From SURF-32 sp964648365 (lineage in GTDB: Bacteria > Planctomycetota > Phycisphaerae > UBA1845): a DNA stretch of 64,000 bases. Positions 17,180 through 25,961 of the stretch are shown piece by piece. Each line of letters starts with the position of its first letter. The stretch's first letter is position 1. Below the pieces are notes generated by a model. The model was not told the DNA's origin. It was given only the letters and a program-made list of their open reading frames with translations, and made no database searches. Both the position numbers and the translations under genes were made by a program. The DNA lies in contig CAZYLK010000001.1 in NCBI GenBank assembly GCA_964648365.1, positions 13,758-77,757 of the forward strand, read 5' to 3'.

Positions 17180-17208
17180 CTAATTCGTCGAATTAGCGCA
17201 AGTATACT
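17180..17208 (+). promoter_or_regulatory. 17-bp perfect palindrome overlapping the promoter of the DUF4143 ATPase
   Basis: CTAATTCGTCGAATTAG (17180-17196) is a perfect palindrome in an AT-rich island. It ends 6 bp before a -10 hexamer TATACT (17203-17208) and covers the expected -35 position. This arrangement suits a repressor or activator site controlling the gene at 17237. Confidence 0.5.
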
Positions 17209-17236
17209 TTACTTGGCGCCGATCAATAGGTAGTTT

Positions 17237-18697
17237 ATGCCTATGATCGCCTCACGAGCCGAGCTCTTCGCGGTGCTGCGCCAGTTCAACCCCTGGTGGC
17301 GGGGGCGGCGATTCCCGGACCTCCCGGACTGGCACCGGGCGGCGCTTCGGCAGATTTTAGCGTGGGCCGACGAACCGCCGGGTGGGCGTGCGCTCCTGCT
17401 CTCCGGTGCCCGCCAGGTCGGCAAGACGACGCTTTTCCTCCAAGCGATCGACCACCTGCTCGAGCATGACGTCCCACCCGCGAACGTGCTCTATGCCACG
17501 TTTGATCATCCTCTGTTGAAGCTGGCCGGGTTGGAGGCCGTGATGCGGCTTTGGCGTGAGTATGAGCCGGCGCAGCCGGGCGCGGAATTCCTGTTCCTGG
17601 ACGAGATCCAGATGACCAAGGACTGGCAGACCTGGATCAAGCACCAGGTTGACTTTGCCAAGGGACGTCGCGTCGCCGTGACCGGCTCGGCGACGCCGCT
17701 GGTTCGCGAGGGCCAGGAGTCGGGCGTCGGGCGATGGCAGACGATTCGTCTGGCAACGCTTTCGTTCTACGAGTATCTCCAACTGAATAAGCTACAGATC
17801 CCCGAACTGCCCGAGGGTCGATCACTACGCGAGATGTTCGGATGGAGTCCGCCGCAATTGGCTCAGCTTGCCGAAGACGCCCGGCCGCTGACCGCCCACT
17901 TCCATGAATACCTCCTTCGCGGCGGCTTCCCGCAGACGGCGCTCAAGCGGAGCATCCCGGAGGCTCAGAAGCTGATGCGTGAGGACATCGTCGACAAGGT
18001 GCTCAAGCGCGACATGACTGCCCTGTTCGGCGTGCGGCGTATTCTCGAACTGGAGCAATTGTTTCTGTACCTGTGCCTGCATGACGGGGGTCAGCTTGAC
18101 GTCGCCGAACTTTGCTCCGCGCTGGAGATGAAGCGCCCCACCGTCAACAGCTTTCTCGACCTTCTTGAGGCAACGCACCTCGTGTATCGCCTGAGGCCGT
18201 TCGGTTACGGCAAGCAGGTGCTGCGCGGGCGTCCGAAGTTCTACCTGGCGGACGCCGCCATCGCGCCGGGGGTGATGCTGAAAGGCAAGAGTCTTCTTGA
18301 GGACGCGCCCGCACTCGGACGCGCCGTGGAGACGGCCTTCTTCAAGCACGTCTTCACTCGCTACTACACGCAGAGCATCGGCTTCTCCTATTGGCGTGGA
18401 AAGCATGGCCACGAGGTAGACATCATCGCCGATGTCGAGGGTGAGCTGGTTCCGTTTGAGATCAAGTACAGAGAGCGTACGCACACGGGCACCGCCGAAC
18501 TGAAGGGGATCGTCGAGTTCTGCCAAGCCCGCGGCGTCGAACGCGGCTACGTGATCACGCGCGACCCGACCGATTTTTCAGTTCACGACGTTGACCACGA
18601 TGCTGGTCGCACAAGGCTGCTGACGATCCCCGCGCCGCTGGCGTGCTTCTGGTTGGGGCGATCGGAGTTGTCGGGGCCGGCAGTTGACAGTGCGTGA
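17237..18697 (+). CDS. AAA (AAA_14) ATPase with DUF4143 domain
   Basis: A 486-residue ATPase. An N-terminal AAA_14 domain has Walker A LLSGARQVGKTT and Walker B EFLFLDEIQ, plus VAVTGSATPL as sensor 1. A middle winged-helix-like part contains DIVDKVLKRDM. The C-terminal DUF4143 region carries a PD-(D/E)XK-like signature (HEVDIIADVEGELVPFEIKYRE), as in many such ATPases. These proteins are scattered as standalone accessory genes of unclear role, and some are linked to toxin-antitoxin or defence regions. It is preceded by a palindromic promoter and converges with hipA 14 bp away. Confidence 0.9.
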   Translation: MPMIASRAELFAVLRQFNPWWRGRRFPDLPDWHRAALRQILAWADEPPGGRALLLSGARQVGKTTLFLQAIDHLLEHDVPPANVLYATFDHPLLKLAGLEAVMRLWREYEPAQPGAEFLFLDEIQMTKDWQTWIKHQVDFAKGRRVAVTGSATPLVREGQESGVGRWQTIRLATLSFYEYLQLNKLQIPELPEGRSLREMFGWSPPQLAQLAEDARPLTAHFHEYLLRGGFPQTALKRSIPEAQKLMREDIVDKVLKRDMTALFGVRRILELEQLFLYLCLHDGGQLDVAELCSALEMKRPTVNSFLDLLEATHLVYRLRPFGYGKQVLRGRPKFYLADAAIAPGVMLKGKSLLEDAPALGRAVETAFFKHVFTRYYTQSIGFSYWRGKHGHEVDIIADVEGELVPFEIKYRERTHTGTAELKGIVEFCQARGVERGYVITRDPTDFSVHDVDHDAGRTRLLTIPAPLACFWLGRSELSGPAVDSA

Positions 18698-18711
18698 CGT
18701 GAGTTCGCTGC

Positions 18712-19977
18712 TCAACTCCGGACCGCCATCGATCGCGCCGCGCGCAGGTCGTCGTGCTCGAACGCAGTTGCCATACGTTCGATCTGACTGGCCGTAAGAC
18801 CGAGTCCGGCAGCTACTTCGCGCCAGCGCCCGACGGCGTGCCCGACTTCGCCGGTGACCGACCGAGCCTCGACCGGCGGCAGCTCGAAGTACGATGCAAC
18901 ACTCAACGCGAGCTCCAACGAGGCCGTGCAGTCTTCCGTGTCAATGGCGGTCGTCAGAATGCGCGGCTTGACGTCGACCGGCACCGGATTCAGATCATAA
19001 GCGGGGGACAGTTTCCAGCCGTTCTGTCCCTCGTACAGGAAGCCATGATTGCGAAGATGATCGTCACAGTTGGAGATCAGCACGCTGAACACGATCCGCC
19101 GCCAGACGGCCTGCATGTCCTCTCTGGGTGTCGCGCCGTACTGCCGCAGTGCATCGGCGAACTCCAGGTAACTCCGTGTTTCTCCATCGGCCGCGCCAAG
19201 CATGCTCATCGCGGACAGGAACGGGATCCTTCCCTGTCCGGAGCGGTCAAACCGGGTGAGCAGCAGCACGACCCTGCCCGCGGCCACTTCGATGCGCCAA
19301 TCCGGAACCCAAATGCCTGCCATTCCCGCCAGGCTCAGGGCTACCGCTTCCCATCGCACCGTGTCATAGTCGTCGTCCTTGTGCGGGAATTTGGCGATCG
19401 CCAGTCGGCCGTCTTTGTCACGCACGGACGCCTTCGGCCGTGCGCCGCCCAGCGACGACCCCGGAGCGAGCAGGAGGCGCAGATCCTCGTCAGTGTCCGA
19501 CTCTGCGCCGACCCGCTCGGCAGCAGACAGCAACTTCGGCAGATCGACGAGCGGCGGAATGGGGGTTGCATCACCCGCCGCGAGGGACGGGCCACCGGGC
19601 TCCAGCGCGAAGCGCAGGGCGCCCTGTCGCGCCGCGTCACTGACCATCAGGAGGTAGTCGATCTCCCGCAACGACCGTGGCGTCGTCCCGGTACGTTCCG
19701 CACGGCGTCGCTCAGCGCGCCGCATCAGCACGCGTCCCCACCGATCCGGCGCAGAATCTCCGAGCGCGCCGAACATGACCCTGTCGGCCGCAGTGTGAAA
19801 CGGACCGGGGCCGAGCTGCAGAGCAGGCTCCAGCGCGAAGCGTTCCGGATGCTTCAGCCACGCTGCGTCGTACTCGAAGCTCGCGCTTTCACGGCCCTTA
19901 CGCGTGCGCGCCCACAGACGGCCCACCGGCACCGCCTCCCCGCCCAGATCAACGTAAACAAGGGCTTCCGTGTCCAT
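18712..19977 (-). CDS. hipA: HipA family kinase toxin
   Basis: A 421-residue HipA-type Ser/Thr kinase. HipA enzymes cause persistence by phosphorylating glutamyl-tRNA synthetase or related targets. It has the P-loop region SSLGGARPKA, KFPHKDDDYD, the catalytic NCDDHLRNHGF and the metal-binding LSPAYDLNP. Length is normal and motifs are intact. It lies 8 bp downstream of hipB in one operon and should be neutralised and repressed by HipB. Confidence 0.94.
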   Translation of the reverse strand: MDTEALVYVDLGGEAVPVGRLWARTRKGRESASFEYDAAWLKHPERFALEPALQLGPGPFHTAADRVMFGALGDSAPDRWGRVLMRRAERRRAERTGTTPRSLREIDYLLMVSDAARQGALRFALEPGGPSLAAGDATPIPPLVDLPKLLSAAERVGAESDTDEDLRLLLAPGSSLGGARPKASVRDKDGRLAIAKFPHKDDDYDTVRWEAVALSLAGMAGIWVPDWRIEVAAGRVVLLLTRFDRSGQGRIPFLSAMSMLGAADGETRSYLEFADALRQYGATPREDMQAVWRRIVFSVLISNCDDHLRNHGFLYEGQNGWKLSPAYDLNPVPVDVKPRILTTAIDTEDCTASLELALSVASYFELPPVEARSVTGEVGHAVGRWREVAAGLGLTASQIERMATAFEHDDLRAARSMAVRS

Positions 19978-19985
19978 CAGCGTCC

Positions 19986-20336
19986 CTAGGTCTCGCCGGA
20001 AGGGCCGGACGTGCGTTTCGTCCGCCGACGAATCCGCTGCGGCAGGCGCTCCTCGTCCAGTTCCAGCCCGACCGAATCGGTCGTCACGTCGGCAAGTGTG
20101 GCCAGTCGATCCGACAGACCCAGGACGAACAGCACCGTGGCGTAATTGCCCAGCGAAACGCCGGGATGGCCCTTTTCAATCTTGCTGAGCGTCGTCCGGC
20201 TGATCGACGCACGCTCCGCCATCACCGACGTGGCGATCCGCCGTCGCAGCCGAGCGTCGCGGATATCCCGGCCCAGCCTGTGGAGGGCTTGCTTGACCGG
20301 GATGGGCAGCTTCATGTCGCGTCGGTGTGCGTCCAT
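19986..20336 (-). CDS. hipB: HipB-like HTH antitoxin
   Basis: A 116-residue Xre-family regulator. The HTH is SVMAERASISRTTLSKIEKG, followed by a Thr/Arg/Lys-rich C-terminus (RIRRRTKRTSGPSG). The start could be the ATG at 20336 or 20315. It is the first gene of hipBA and is expected to bind half-sites around its own promoter. The antitoxin role is inferred from the adjacent HipA. Confidence 0.9.
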   Translation of the reverse strand: MDAHRRDMKLPIPVKQALHRLGRDIRDARLRRRIATSVMAERASISRTTLSKIEKGHPGVSLGNYATVLFVLGLSDRLATLADVTTDSVGLELDEERLPQRIRRRTKRTSGPSGET

Positions 20337-20343
20337 TCTGTAG

Positions 20344-20401
20344 CGTCCATGAATGCGCTCGTAATTGGTTGTAATGTATGCTATAATGGACGTAAAGTCA
20401 A
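20344..20401 (-). promoter_or_regulatory. hipBA promoter with inverted-repeat operator half-sites
   Basis: On the minus strand, TTGACT (20396-20401), a 17-bp spacer and TACATT (20373-20378) form a good sigma70 promoter. An inverted pair CGTCCAT (20344-20350) and ATGGACG (20387-20393) flanks it, one half-site in the spacer and one near the start codon. This suits HipB autorepression by bending or looping. Confidence 0.6.
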
Positions 20402-20611
20402 GACGCTCGCGTCCGGCGCGTTCGACGAGTTATCGGGCCAGCCAGCTTCGCGCGCGATAGCCAGCCCTATTCCAGCTCTGGTTCAGTGTTCAGTCGGGTG
20501 CCGTTGACGCGCCCTGCAGCAGTCCCGCACGGTTGAGGATCGCCGGCTCCCGTACGGCTCGACACGCCGATTCGGAGGACTCGTGCCGGACTTTCTTGAG
20601 GTGATTCCGCG
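20402..20611. other. Intergenic region, no gene seen
   Basis: About 210 bp between the hipBA promoter and the small gene ending at 20612. No coding frame, tRNA or repeat of the families described here was recognised. Confidence 0.45.
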
Positions 20612-20854
20612 CTACGTTGGCTTCCGCCGCTCGGAGGGCTTCCCGTTGCCAACCCCGATCGACGCGACGAGCAACAGGTCGATGACCTTCGCAGACTCGT
20701 CGGACACCGCGACGTAGATGGTCCGACTGGCTCTGGGCGGATACCAGAGGAACTCTGGATGCGGCACGCTTACCTCATCGCCGTTGGCCAACTGCAGCTT
20801 GAACGGCTGAAACGGCTCCGCCCGGTGAACTTCGCGCAGTTGGTCGATTGTCAC
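20612..20854 (-). CDS. Small conserved protein of unknown function
   Basis: An 80-residue protein from a GTG at 20854 with GGAGG six bases upstream. The sequence MTIDQLREVHRAEPFQPFKL with VSVPHPEFL and KVIDLLLVASIGV resembles short uncharacterised proteins seen in many copies in Planctomycetes genomes: a compact beta-rich fold ending in an IDLLLV strand. It lies downstream of rpoD, separated by a 7-bp tandem repeat. Function unknown. Confidence 0.7.
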   Translation of the reverse strand: MTIDQLREVHRAEPFQPFKLQLANGDEVSVPHPEFLWYPPRASRTIYVAVSDESAKVIDLLLVASIGVGNGKPSERRKPT

Positions 20855-20900
20855 GCGTGCCTCCGTCCCGGCTCAGACGCGCACACATGGCGCCCTCTGT

Positions 20901-20943
20901 CATTCGACATTCGCCATTCGCCATTCGCCATTCGCCATTCAAC
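20901..20943. repeat. 7-bp tandem repeat (GAATGGC)n immediately after the rpoD stop
   Basis: On the minus strand the rpoD TAG (20944-20946) is followed at once by GTTGAATGGCGAATGGCG, continuing as heptamers to GAATGACAGAG. The terminal CAGAG and initial GTT are shared with the array at 31505-31568. Confidence 0.9.
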
Positions 20944-22659
20944 CTACACCGCCTGCGGCTCATCCGGGCTGAGCGTGTCCAGGAAGCCCTCCAGCTTCCG
21001 CGCGCGGACCGGGTGCTGGAGCTTGCGGATGGCTTTGGCTTCGACCTGCCGCACGCGCTCGCGGGTGACCTTGAAGATTTTGCCGACCTCTTCCAGTGTG
21101 TAGGTGTAGCCGTCGCCGATGCCGTAGCGGAGCTTGATGATCTCGCGCTCGCGGTAGGTGAGCGTCTTGAGCACCTCTTCGATCCGGTCGCGGAGCATCT
21201 CGCTGCCGGCCGTGGTGATGGGCGACTCGGCCGCGTCGTCTTCGACGAAATCGCCGAAGTAGGAGTCCTCGCTCTCACCGACCGGGCGGTCCAGCGAGAT
21301 GGGCTGGCGCGAAATCTTCAGCACGCGCCGCACTTCCGACAGCGGCATCTTGGCCTTCTTGGCGATCTCGTCGATGGTCGGCTCGCGGCCCAGATCCTGG
21401 AGCAACTCGCGGTGCATGTTGCGCAGCCGGCTCATCGTCTCGATCATGTGGACCGGGATGCGGATGGTGCGGGCATGATCGGCGATGGCGCGGGTGATGG
21501 CCTGACGAATCCACCACGTCGCATACGTGCTGAACTTGTAGCCGCGCTTGTACTCGTACTTGTCGACGGCGCGCATCAGTCCCGTGTTGCCCTCCTGGAT
21601 GATGTCGAGGAAGGACAGGCCGCGGTTGCGGTATTTCTTGGCGATGCTGACCACCAGGCGCAGGTTGCCGCCGGAGAGTTGCCGCTTGGCGTGCTCGTAC
21701 TCGCCGAAGACTCGCTGGATCGACTTGAGTGATTCGCCCAGATCCTTCGGCTTGGCCAGGCACAGCGACTGGATCCCCGCCAGTTCCTCCTTCATGGCGA
21801 CCAGGTCTTCGTACGGAATCGACTGCCGCTTGGACTGGCCCGAGAGCCGGCGTTCAAGCTGAAGCATCTTGGAGTGCAGGCCGCGGGCCCGCTTCATCAG
21901 GGGCTGGATGCGACTGGTCCGCAGCGAAAGCTCTTCCAGCAGCTTGGCGACCCGGCGGCACCGCTGCTTCATGGCTTTCTGGATTTCCTTCTTCTTCGCG
22001 GCCGCCACGCGCGGCGCGTTCAGCTCCTCCCAGGCTTCCTCGTTCTTGTCGAGCATGGCTCGGACGCTGGCGAGGTTGCCGGGCATGCGGGTGAGGATGC
22101 GGGTCTTGGCGGCGTGCTCCGACGTGGAGATTTTCATCGTCCGGTCGAACGGCAGCCGGCTGTCCTGCACCTGTTCGAGGATGTCGACGGCCAGGCGCGA
22201 GGCGTAGTGAATTTCGAGCACTTTCTGGCGGAACGCCATGCGGGTCAGCTCGATCTTCTTGGCGAGGCGGATTTCCTCGTCCCGCGTCAGCAGCGGGATC
22301 TCGCCCATCTGGGTGAGGTACATCCGGACCGGGTCGTCGATGCGCTTGCCCGACGACTCGGCGGCCGGCGCCGACTCCTCGTGGGAGGACTCGTCCGTGC
22401 CGTCGCCCTCGCCACGGCCCTTGCCCTTGTTGGGCCGGCGACGGCGTTCGAAGGCGATGGCATCGAGTTCGTCAAGAACCTCGATTTTCGCCTCTTCAAA
22501 TCGCGCAAGAAGCTGCTCGACCACGTCCCGGTCGATCGCGTCGTCCGGGAGGACGTTGTTCATGTCGTCCCAGGTGACGTACCCGCGCTGCGCTCCCCGC
22601 TCCATCAGCGTCCCGATCGCAGCTTCGATCGGATCCGCGATGACTGCCGTTTCGCTCAT
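20944..22659 (-). CDS. rpoD: RNA polymerase principal sigma factor RpoD (sigma70)
   Basis: A 571-residue primary sigma factor. Region 1.1 is reduced; region 1.2 is DPVRMYLTQMGEIPLLTRDEE, region 2 is NLRLVVSIAKKYRNRGLSFL and KFSTYATWWIRQAI, region 3 and region 4.2 HTH (YTLEEVGKIFKVTRERVRQ) are complete. The ATG at 22659 has GGAG nine bases upstream; a GTG at 22674 is possible. It follows dnaG by about 200 bp in the classical macromolecular-synthesis order. The stop codon abuts a heptamer repeat array. Confidence 0.97.
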   Translation of the reverse strand: MSETAVIADPIEAAIGTLMERGAQRGYVTWDDMNNVLPDDAIDRDVVEQLLARFEEAKIEVLDELDAIAFERRRRPNKGKGRGEGDGTDESSHEESAPAAESSGKRIDDPVRMYLTQMGEIPLLTRDEEIRLAKKIELTRMAFRQKVLEIHYASRLAVDILEQVQDSRLPFDRTMKISTSEHAAKTRILTRMPGNLASVRAMLDKNEEAWEELNAPRVAAAKKKEIQKAMKQRCRRVAKLLEELSLRTSRIQPLMKRARGLHSKMLQLERRLSGQSKRQSIPYEDLVAMKEELAGIQSLCLAKPKDLGESLKSIQRVFGEYEHAKRQLSGGNLRLVVSIAKKYRNRGLSFLDIIQEGNTGLMRAVDKYEYKRGYKFSTYATWWIRQAITRAIADHARTIRIPVHMIETMSRLRNMHRELLQDLGREPTIDEIAKKAKMPLSEVRRVLKISRQPISLDRPVGESEDSYFGDFVEDDAAESPITTAGSEMLRDRIEEVLKTLTYREREIIKLRYGIGDGYTYTLEEVGKIFKVTRERVRQVEAKAIRKLQHPVRARKLEGFLDTLSPDEPQAV

Positions 22660-22691
22660 TGAAGAAGACTCCACTCTCTCTCGCCGCCCTG

Positions 22692-22718
22692 TCTTAATGA
22701 AATCTTAATGTCCTTGAT
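22692..22718. promoter_or_regulatory. Direct repeats TCTTAATG spaced 11 bp upstream of rpoD
   Basis: TCTTAATG occurs at 22692 and 22703 in the plus direction, with a weaker CTTGAT at 22713. Tandem sites on an 11-bp pitch are typical of OmpR/PhoB-family regulators. They sit 30-60 bp before the rpoD start. The assignment is inference. Confidence 0.35.
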
Positions 22719-22855
22719 ACGCCGCCGTGCCCCGGTTGCACAATGGTGATTATGCCGCAAATTGCCAGGTCAGAAGCGATCTGTTCCACCACCGTTGCCG
22801 CTGTCTCGATACCCTCGAGCCCTGCCGTTGCTTCCGCCGATCGGATGCCGTCGCG

Positions 22856-24676
22856 CTACGGCGACGGCGGCGGACCGGGCTCCGCACCCGTCCCGGAAAG
22901 CGTCCGGATCACGCGAGACTTCCTTGCCCCCAGAAACCTCGATCCCCGTCGCGCGTGTTCTCCCACGAGCGCCAGGTCGCTACGGTTATCATCCACGAGG
23001 CGTCGCCTCGCAATTTCCTCCAGCCGGAAGCGGGCTGCTTCGATCAGGCCGGCAAAGTCGCTGTCCGCCGGACGCCGCGTCGCCAGGTCGGTGACCCGCG
23101 CGGCCAGATCCGGCTCTTCACACAGCGAGAGCACCTCCGAGAGGTGAAACTCGCCGAAGTCATCTGCCATGCGGCGGACCATCTGTCCGATACGCCGGTC
23201 GCGCGCATCCGCCAGCCGGTCGGGCTCAAACACTTCCCGACACGTCTCCAGAAGCGCAGGTTCATTCAGAAGGACTTCCAGAATCTGGGTCAGTCCCGCC
23301 TGTTCCGCGTCGGTCGGCCGGGTATCGCGCGACGAAGCCCCCTCCGGAGCCGTCCGCCCCGACGGACGGCGGCGTCGAAGGTGCTCCCTCAGGAGCTTCT
23401 CCGCCTCGTCCGGCGTCATGTGGACGATCCGTGCGACCGGATCCAGGAGCGTGCCTCGGTCGACATCAGGCACGGCGCCCGAAATCAACGCGTCGGCGAC
23501 CAGCTCGAAGACCTCGTCAACAGCCTCCCGCCTGCGGCGACCGTCCGCCTCTTCCCCGAAGCGCTGGCGCGTCCGCCGCCACTTGAATTCTAGCGCGTCC
23601 TCGGCCGAATTCAAAACGCCCATAAACTTCTCAGCCGACTGCGTTTGGAAGAACTCAGCCGGGTCTTTGCCGTCCGGAATCCGGGTCAGCTTGACTGTCA
23701 GGTGCCGGGGCATGGCCACGCGGATGGCCCGTTCCGCGGCCGCGTCCCCGGCGGCGTCCGCGTCGAACAGGACGACCACCGTTTCGGCATAGCGCCGGAG
23801 CAGGTCGACCTGCTGGTCGGTCAGGGCCGTCCCCAGCGTGGCGACCGTCTCCGTGAAACCGGCCTGGTGCGCCGCCAAGCAATCCGTGTACCCCTCGACC
23901 AGGATTGACCGCTTCCGCTCGCCGATCGGCCCGCGGGCCAGGTGGATCCCATAGAGGTTGCGACCCTTGTCAAACAGGGCATTCTGGCGCGTGTTGAGAT
24001 ACTTGGCCGGGTCATCGGCCAGCGTCCGGCCGCCGAAACCGATCGTGCGGTTCATCACGTCGTGAATCGGGAACATGAGCCGGTTGCGAAAGGTGCAGTA
24101 CAGGCCGCGCTCGTTGGTACGCACGAGGTCGGCCGCCTCCAGCGCCTTGGGGACGAAGCCGGCCTGCTGGGCGGCGCCGAGCAGGGGCTCGAGTTCACCC
24201 GCCGCGAAACCCAGACCGAAGCGTTCCGCGGTCTGGCCGCTGATGTTCCGACCCGCCACGTACTGCCGTGCGTGGGCGGCGGCCGGCGACGAGGCCAACT
24301 CCCGCCGGAAGAACGTCAACGCCCACGCGCAGACTTTGGCGACGTCTGCGCGGCCGGGTTCACCCGCGGGCCGCGGGCGGCCGGTCAGGTGCATCTCGAC
24401 ACCGGCGCGGTCGGCCAGGATGCGCAGCGCCTCCTTGAAGTCCACGTTCTCAGCCAGTTGGATAAACGTGAAAGCGTCGCCGCCGCGGCCGCAGCCGAAG
24501 CACTTGAAGAAGCCCTTGTCGGCGATCACGTGGAACGACGGCGTCTTCTCGGAGTGGAAGGGGCACAGGCCGATCCAGCGCCCGCCCCGCTGGCGCAGGG
24601 ACACGCGATCGCGGACGACATCCACGATGGTGATCCGTGAGAGGATCTCCGCCTTGATGGACTCAAGACTCGACAA
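22856..24676 (-). CDS. dnaG: DNA primase DnaG
   Basis: A 606-residue primase that makes RNA primers for replication. The N-terminal zinc ribbon is CPFH...FKCFGCGRGGD. The catalytic core contains the TOPRIM motifs VEGYTDCLAAHQ and VVLFDADAAGDAA with DGKDPAEFF. The C-terminal helicase-interaction region is poorly conserved, as usual. The start appears to be a TTG at 24676 (SLESIKAEILSRITIVDVV), since no ATG or GTG lies near the conserved N-terminus. It heads the dnaG-rpoD operon with a well-placed promoter. Confidence 0.96.
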   Translation of the reverse strand: MSSLESIKAEILSRITIVDVVRDRVSLRQRGGRWIGLCPFHSEKTPSFHVIADKGFFKCFGCGRGGDAFTFIQLAENVDFKEALRILADRAGVEMHLTGRPRPAGEPGRADVAKVCAWALTFFRRELASSPAAAHARQYVAGRNISGQTAERFGLGFAAGELEPLLGAAQQAGFVPKALEAADLVRTNERGLYCTFRNRLMFPIHDVMNRTIGFGGRTLADDPAKYLNTRQNALFDKGRNLYGIHLARGPIGERKRSILVEGYTDCLAAHQAGFTETVATLGTALTDQQVDLLRRYAETVVVLFDADAAGDAAAERAIRVAMPRHLTVKLTRIPDGKDPAEFFQTQSAEKFMGVLNSAEDALEFKWRRTRQRFGEEADGRRRREAVDEVFELVADALISGAVPDVDRGTLLDPVARIVHMTPDEAEKLLREHLRRRRPSGRTAPEGASSRDTRPTDAEQAGLTQILEVLLNEPALLETCREVFEPDRLADARDRRIGQMVRRMADDFGEFHLSEVLSLCEEPDLAARVTDLATRRPADSDFAGLIEAARFRLEEIARRRLVDDNRSDLALVGEHARRGSRFLGARKSRVIRTLSGTGAEPGPPPSP

Positions 24677-24798
24677 CGGGGGGAGATTCTAAAGTCTTGG
24701 GCAATCTCGGCTCGACGGCGACCGCAGATCCTCGCGTCGGCCGGAAAAGAAAAACCGGAAGTACCGATGTCTGCCGTCGCTCCTGACGCAGACCGGGA

Positions 24799-24827
24799 AG
24801 TATACACCGACATTAAGAATGCGTCAA
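24799..24827 (-). promoter_or_regulatory. Predicted sigma70 promoter of the dnaG-rpoD operon
   Basis: On the minus strand, TTGACG (24822-24827), a 17-bp spacer and TATACT (24799-24804). It would give an mRNA leader of roughly 115 nt before dnaG. The rest of the 24677-25050 spacer shows no gene. Confidence 0.65.
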
Positions 24828-25050
24828 ACCGGCGCGAAGATTCCGGCAAATCTCCGGATGCTCGCGGGTGGAGCGCCGCAGCCCGGCCGAGCCGCGCACC
24901 GGCACGTCCGCGCGGGTCGCCTGTTGAATCGCGGACACCGTTTCAAGTACGATGCTGGCACGGTTCTTGCTGGCGCGGGCGCCGCGATCTGAGCGTGTCA
25001 GCCGTCGGCGTCTGCGGCGTATCATCCGTCTGCTTGGGAGGATCACTGAA

Positions 25051-25884
25051 ATGAGAAACTGGGTTAAGTCGTGCGCGGCCCTCGTGGTGGCCGCGGGTCT
25101 GGTTCAGGTCGCGCTGGCCGGAGGCTCGACGCAGGTGCCCGCCGGATATCCCGGATCGGACTACGTGGGCTTCGAGTCCGTCCAGGGCCCGCAGGCGTCG
25201 GGCTGTCTTGAACTGGACATGAACCTGGGCCGCGGGGCCTACTCGAACATCGGCGAGACGGACCGCAGCGTCGCGGTGGACATCAACAGCCAGGTCAGCG
25301 TCAACGCGATGGGAATCGTGTACCAGTCGGGCGCCGATCACGATCTCCTCTGCATCATCCGCGAGGTGAACGGCAACGTCCGCGGGAACGAACTGGCCCG
25401 TGAGCAGATCTTCGTGCCGGCCGGCGGGGGGATGGAGTATCACGACGTGCCGATCAACTTCACCTTTCAGCCCGGCACCCGCTACGACATCGCCTTCCAG
25501 GCTGTGCCCGACTGGGGCTTCAATGTTCACAGCATGGAGCTTCTGAACTTCAACAACCCGAACCTGGACCCGAACCAGGGGTTTGACGTGGGTCCGTTCA
25601 AGGTGCTGGACGGCGGCGCCGACCGGGCGAGCGGCTACTCGAACTTTCTGATGCCTCGAGTGCAGGTCTGCGAAGGCGGCGCCGGCTGCGTCTACACGAT
25701 CAAGAAGAGCGCCGGCAAGAAGGGCTGCCAGACCTGTCCGGAGCGGGGCGCGGATCTGCGTACGCAGATCGAGTGCGAGGACGTCAACGACTGCGACAAG
25801 AAGGTTAAGACCCGCCTGTCCTGCCCGGGCGGCGGGAACGGATTCTGCAAGGTGAAGGGCAAGCGCTCGTCCTGCGGCGGGTGA
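25051..25884 (+). CDS. Secreted protein with eight-Cys C-terminal domain
   Basis: A 277-residue exported protein of unknown function. The ATG at 25051 is preceded by GGGAGG and begins a signal peptide (MRNWVKSCAALVVAAGLVQV...ALA). The middle (residues about 30-205) looks like a beta-sandwich; DYVGFESVQGPQASGCLELD and FTFQPGTRYDIAFQAV are typical. From residue 213 a separate tail carries CVYTIKKS, GCQTC, ECE, DCDKK, SCPG, FCKV and SSCGG: eight cysteines. This tail matches those of the protease at 4249-5499 and the protein at 50763-51680. It is transcribed alone and followed by a strong terminator. Confidence 0.88.
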   Translation: MRNWVKSCAALVVAAGLVQVALAGGSTQVPAGYPGSDYVGFESVQGPQASGCLELDMNLGRGAYSNIGETDRSVAVDINSQVSVNAMGIVYQSGADHDLLCIIREVNGNVRGNELAREQIFVPAGGGMEYHDVPINFTFQPGTRYDIAFQAVPDWGFNVHSMELLNFNNPNLDPNQGFDVGPFKVLDGGADRASGYSNFLMPRVQVCEGGAGCVYTIKKSAGKKGCQTCPERGADLRTQIECEDVNDCDKKVKTRLSCPGGGNGFCKVKGKRSSCGG

Positions 25885-25930
25885 TCCGCGACGCGGATGA
25901 GCGTGCGCGCTCACATGTTCGATGCACGCG

Positions 25931-25961
25931 ACCGGCCCGGCGGACCACCCGTCGGGCCGGT
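25931..25961 (+). terminator. Rho-independent-like terminator after the secreted Cys-tail gene
   Basis: A 13-bp stem with one wobble pair (ACCGGCCCGGCGG pairing with CCGTCGGGCCGGT) and a 5-nt loop, followed by TTGGCTGTTT. It lies 47 bp after the stop. Confidence 0.65.
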
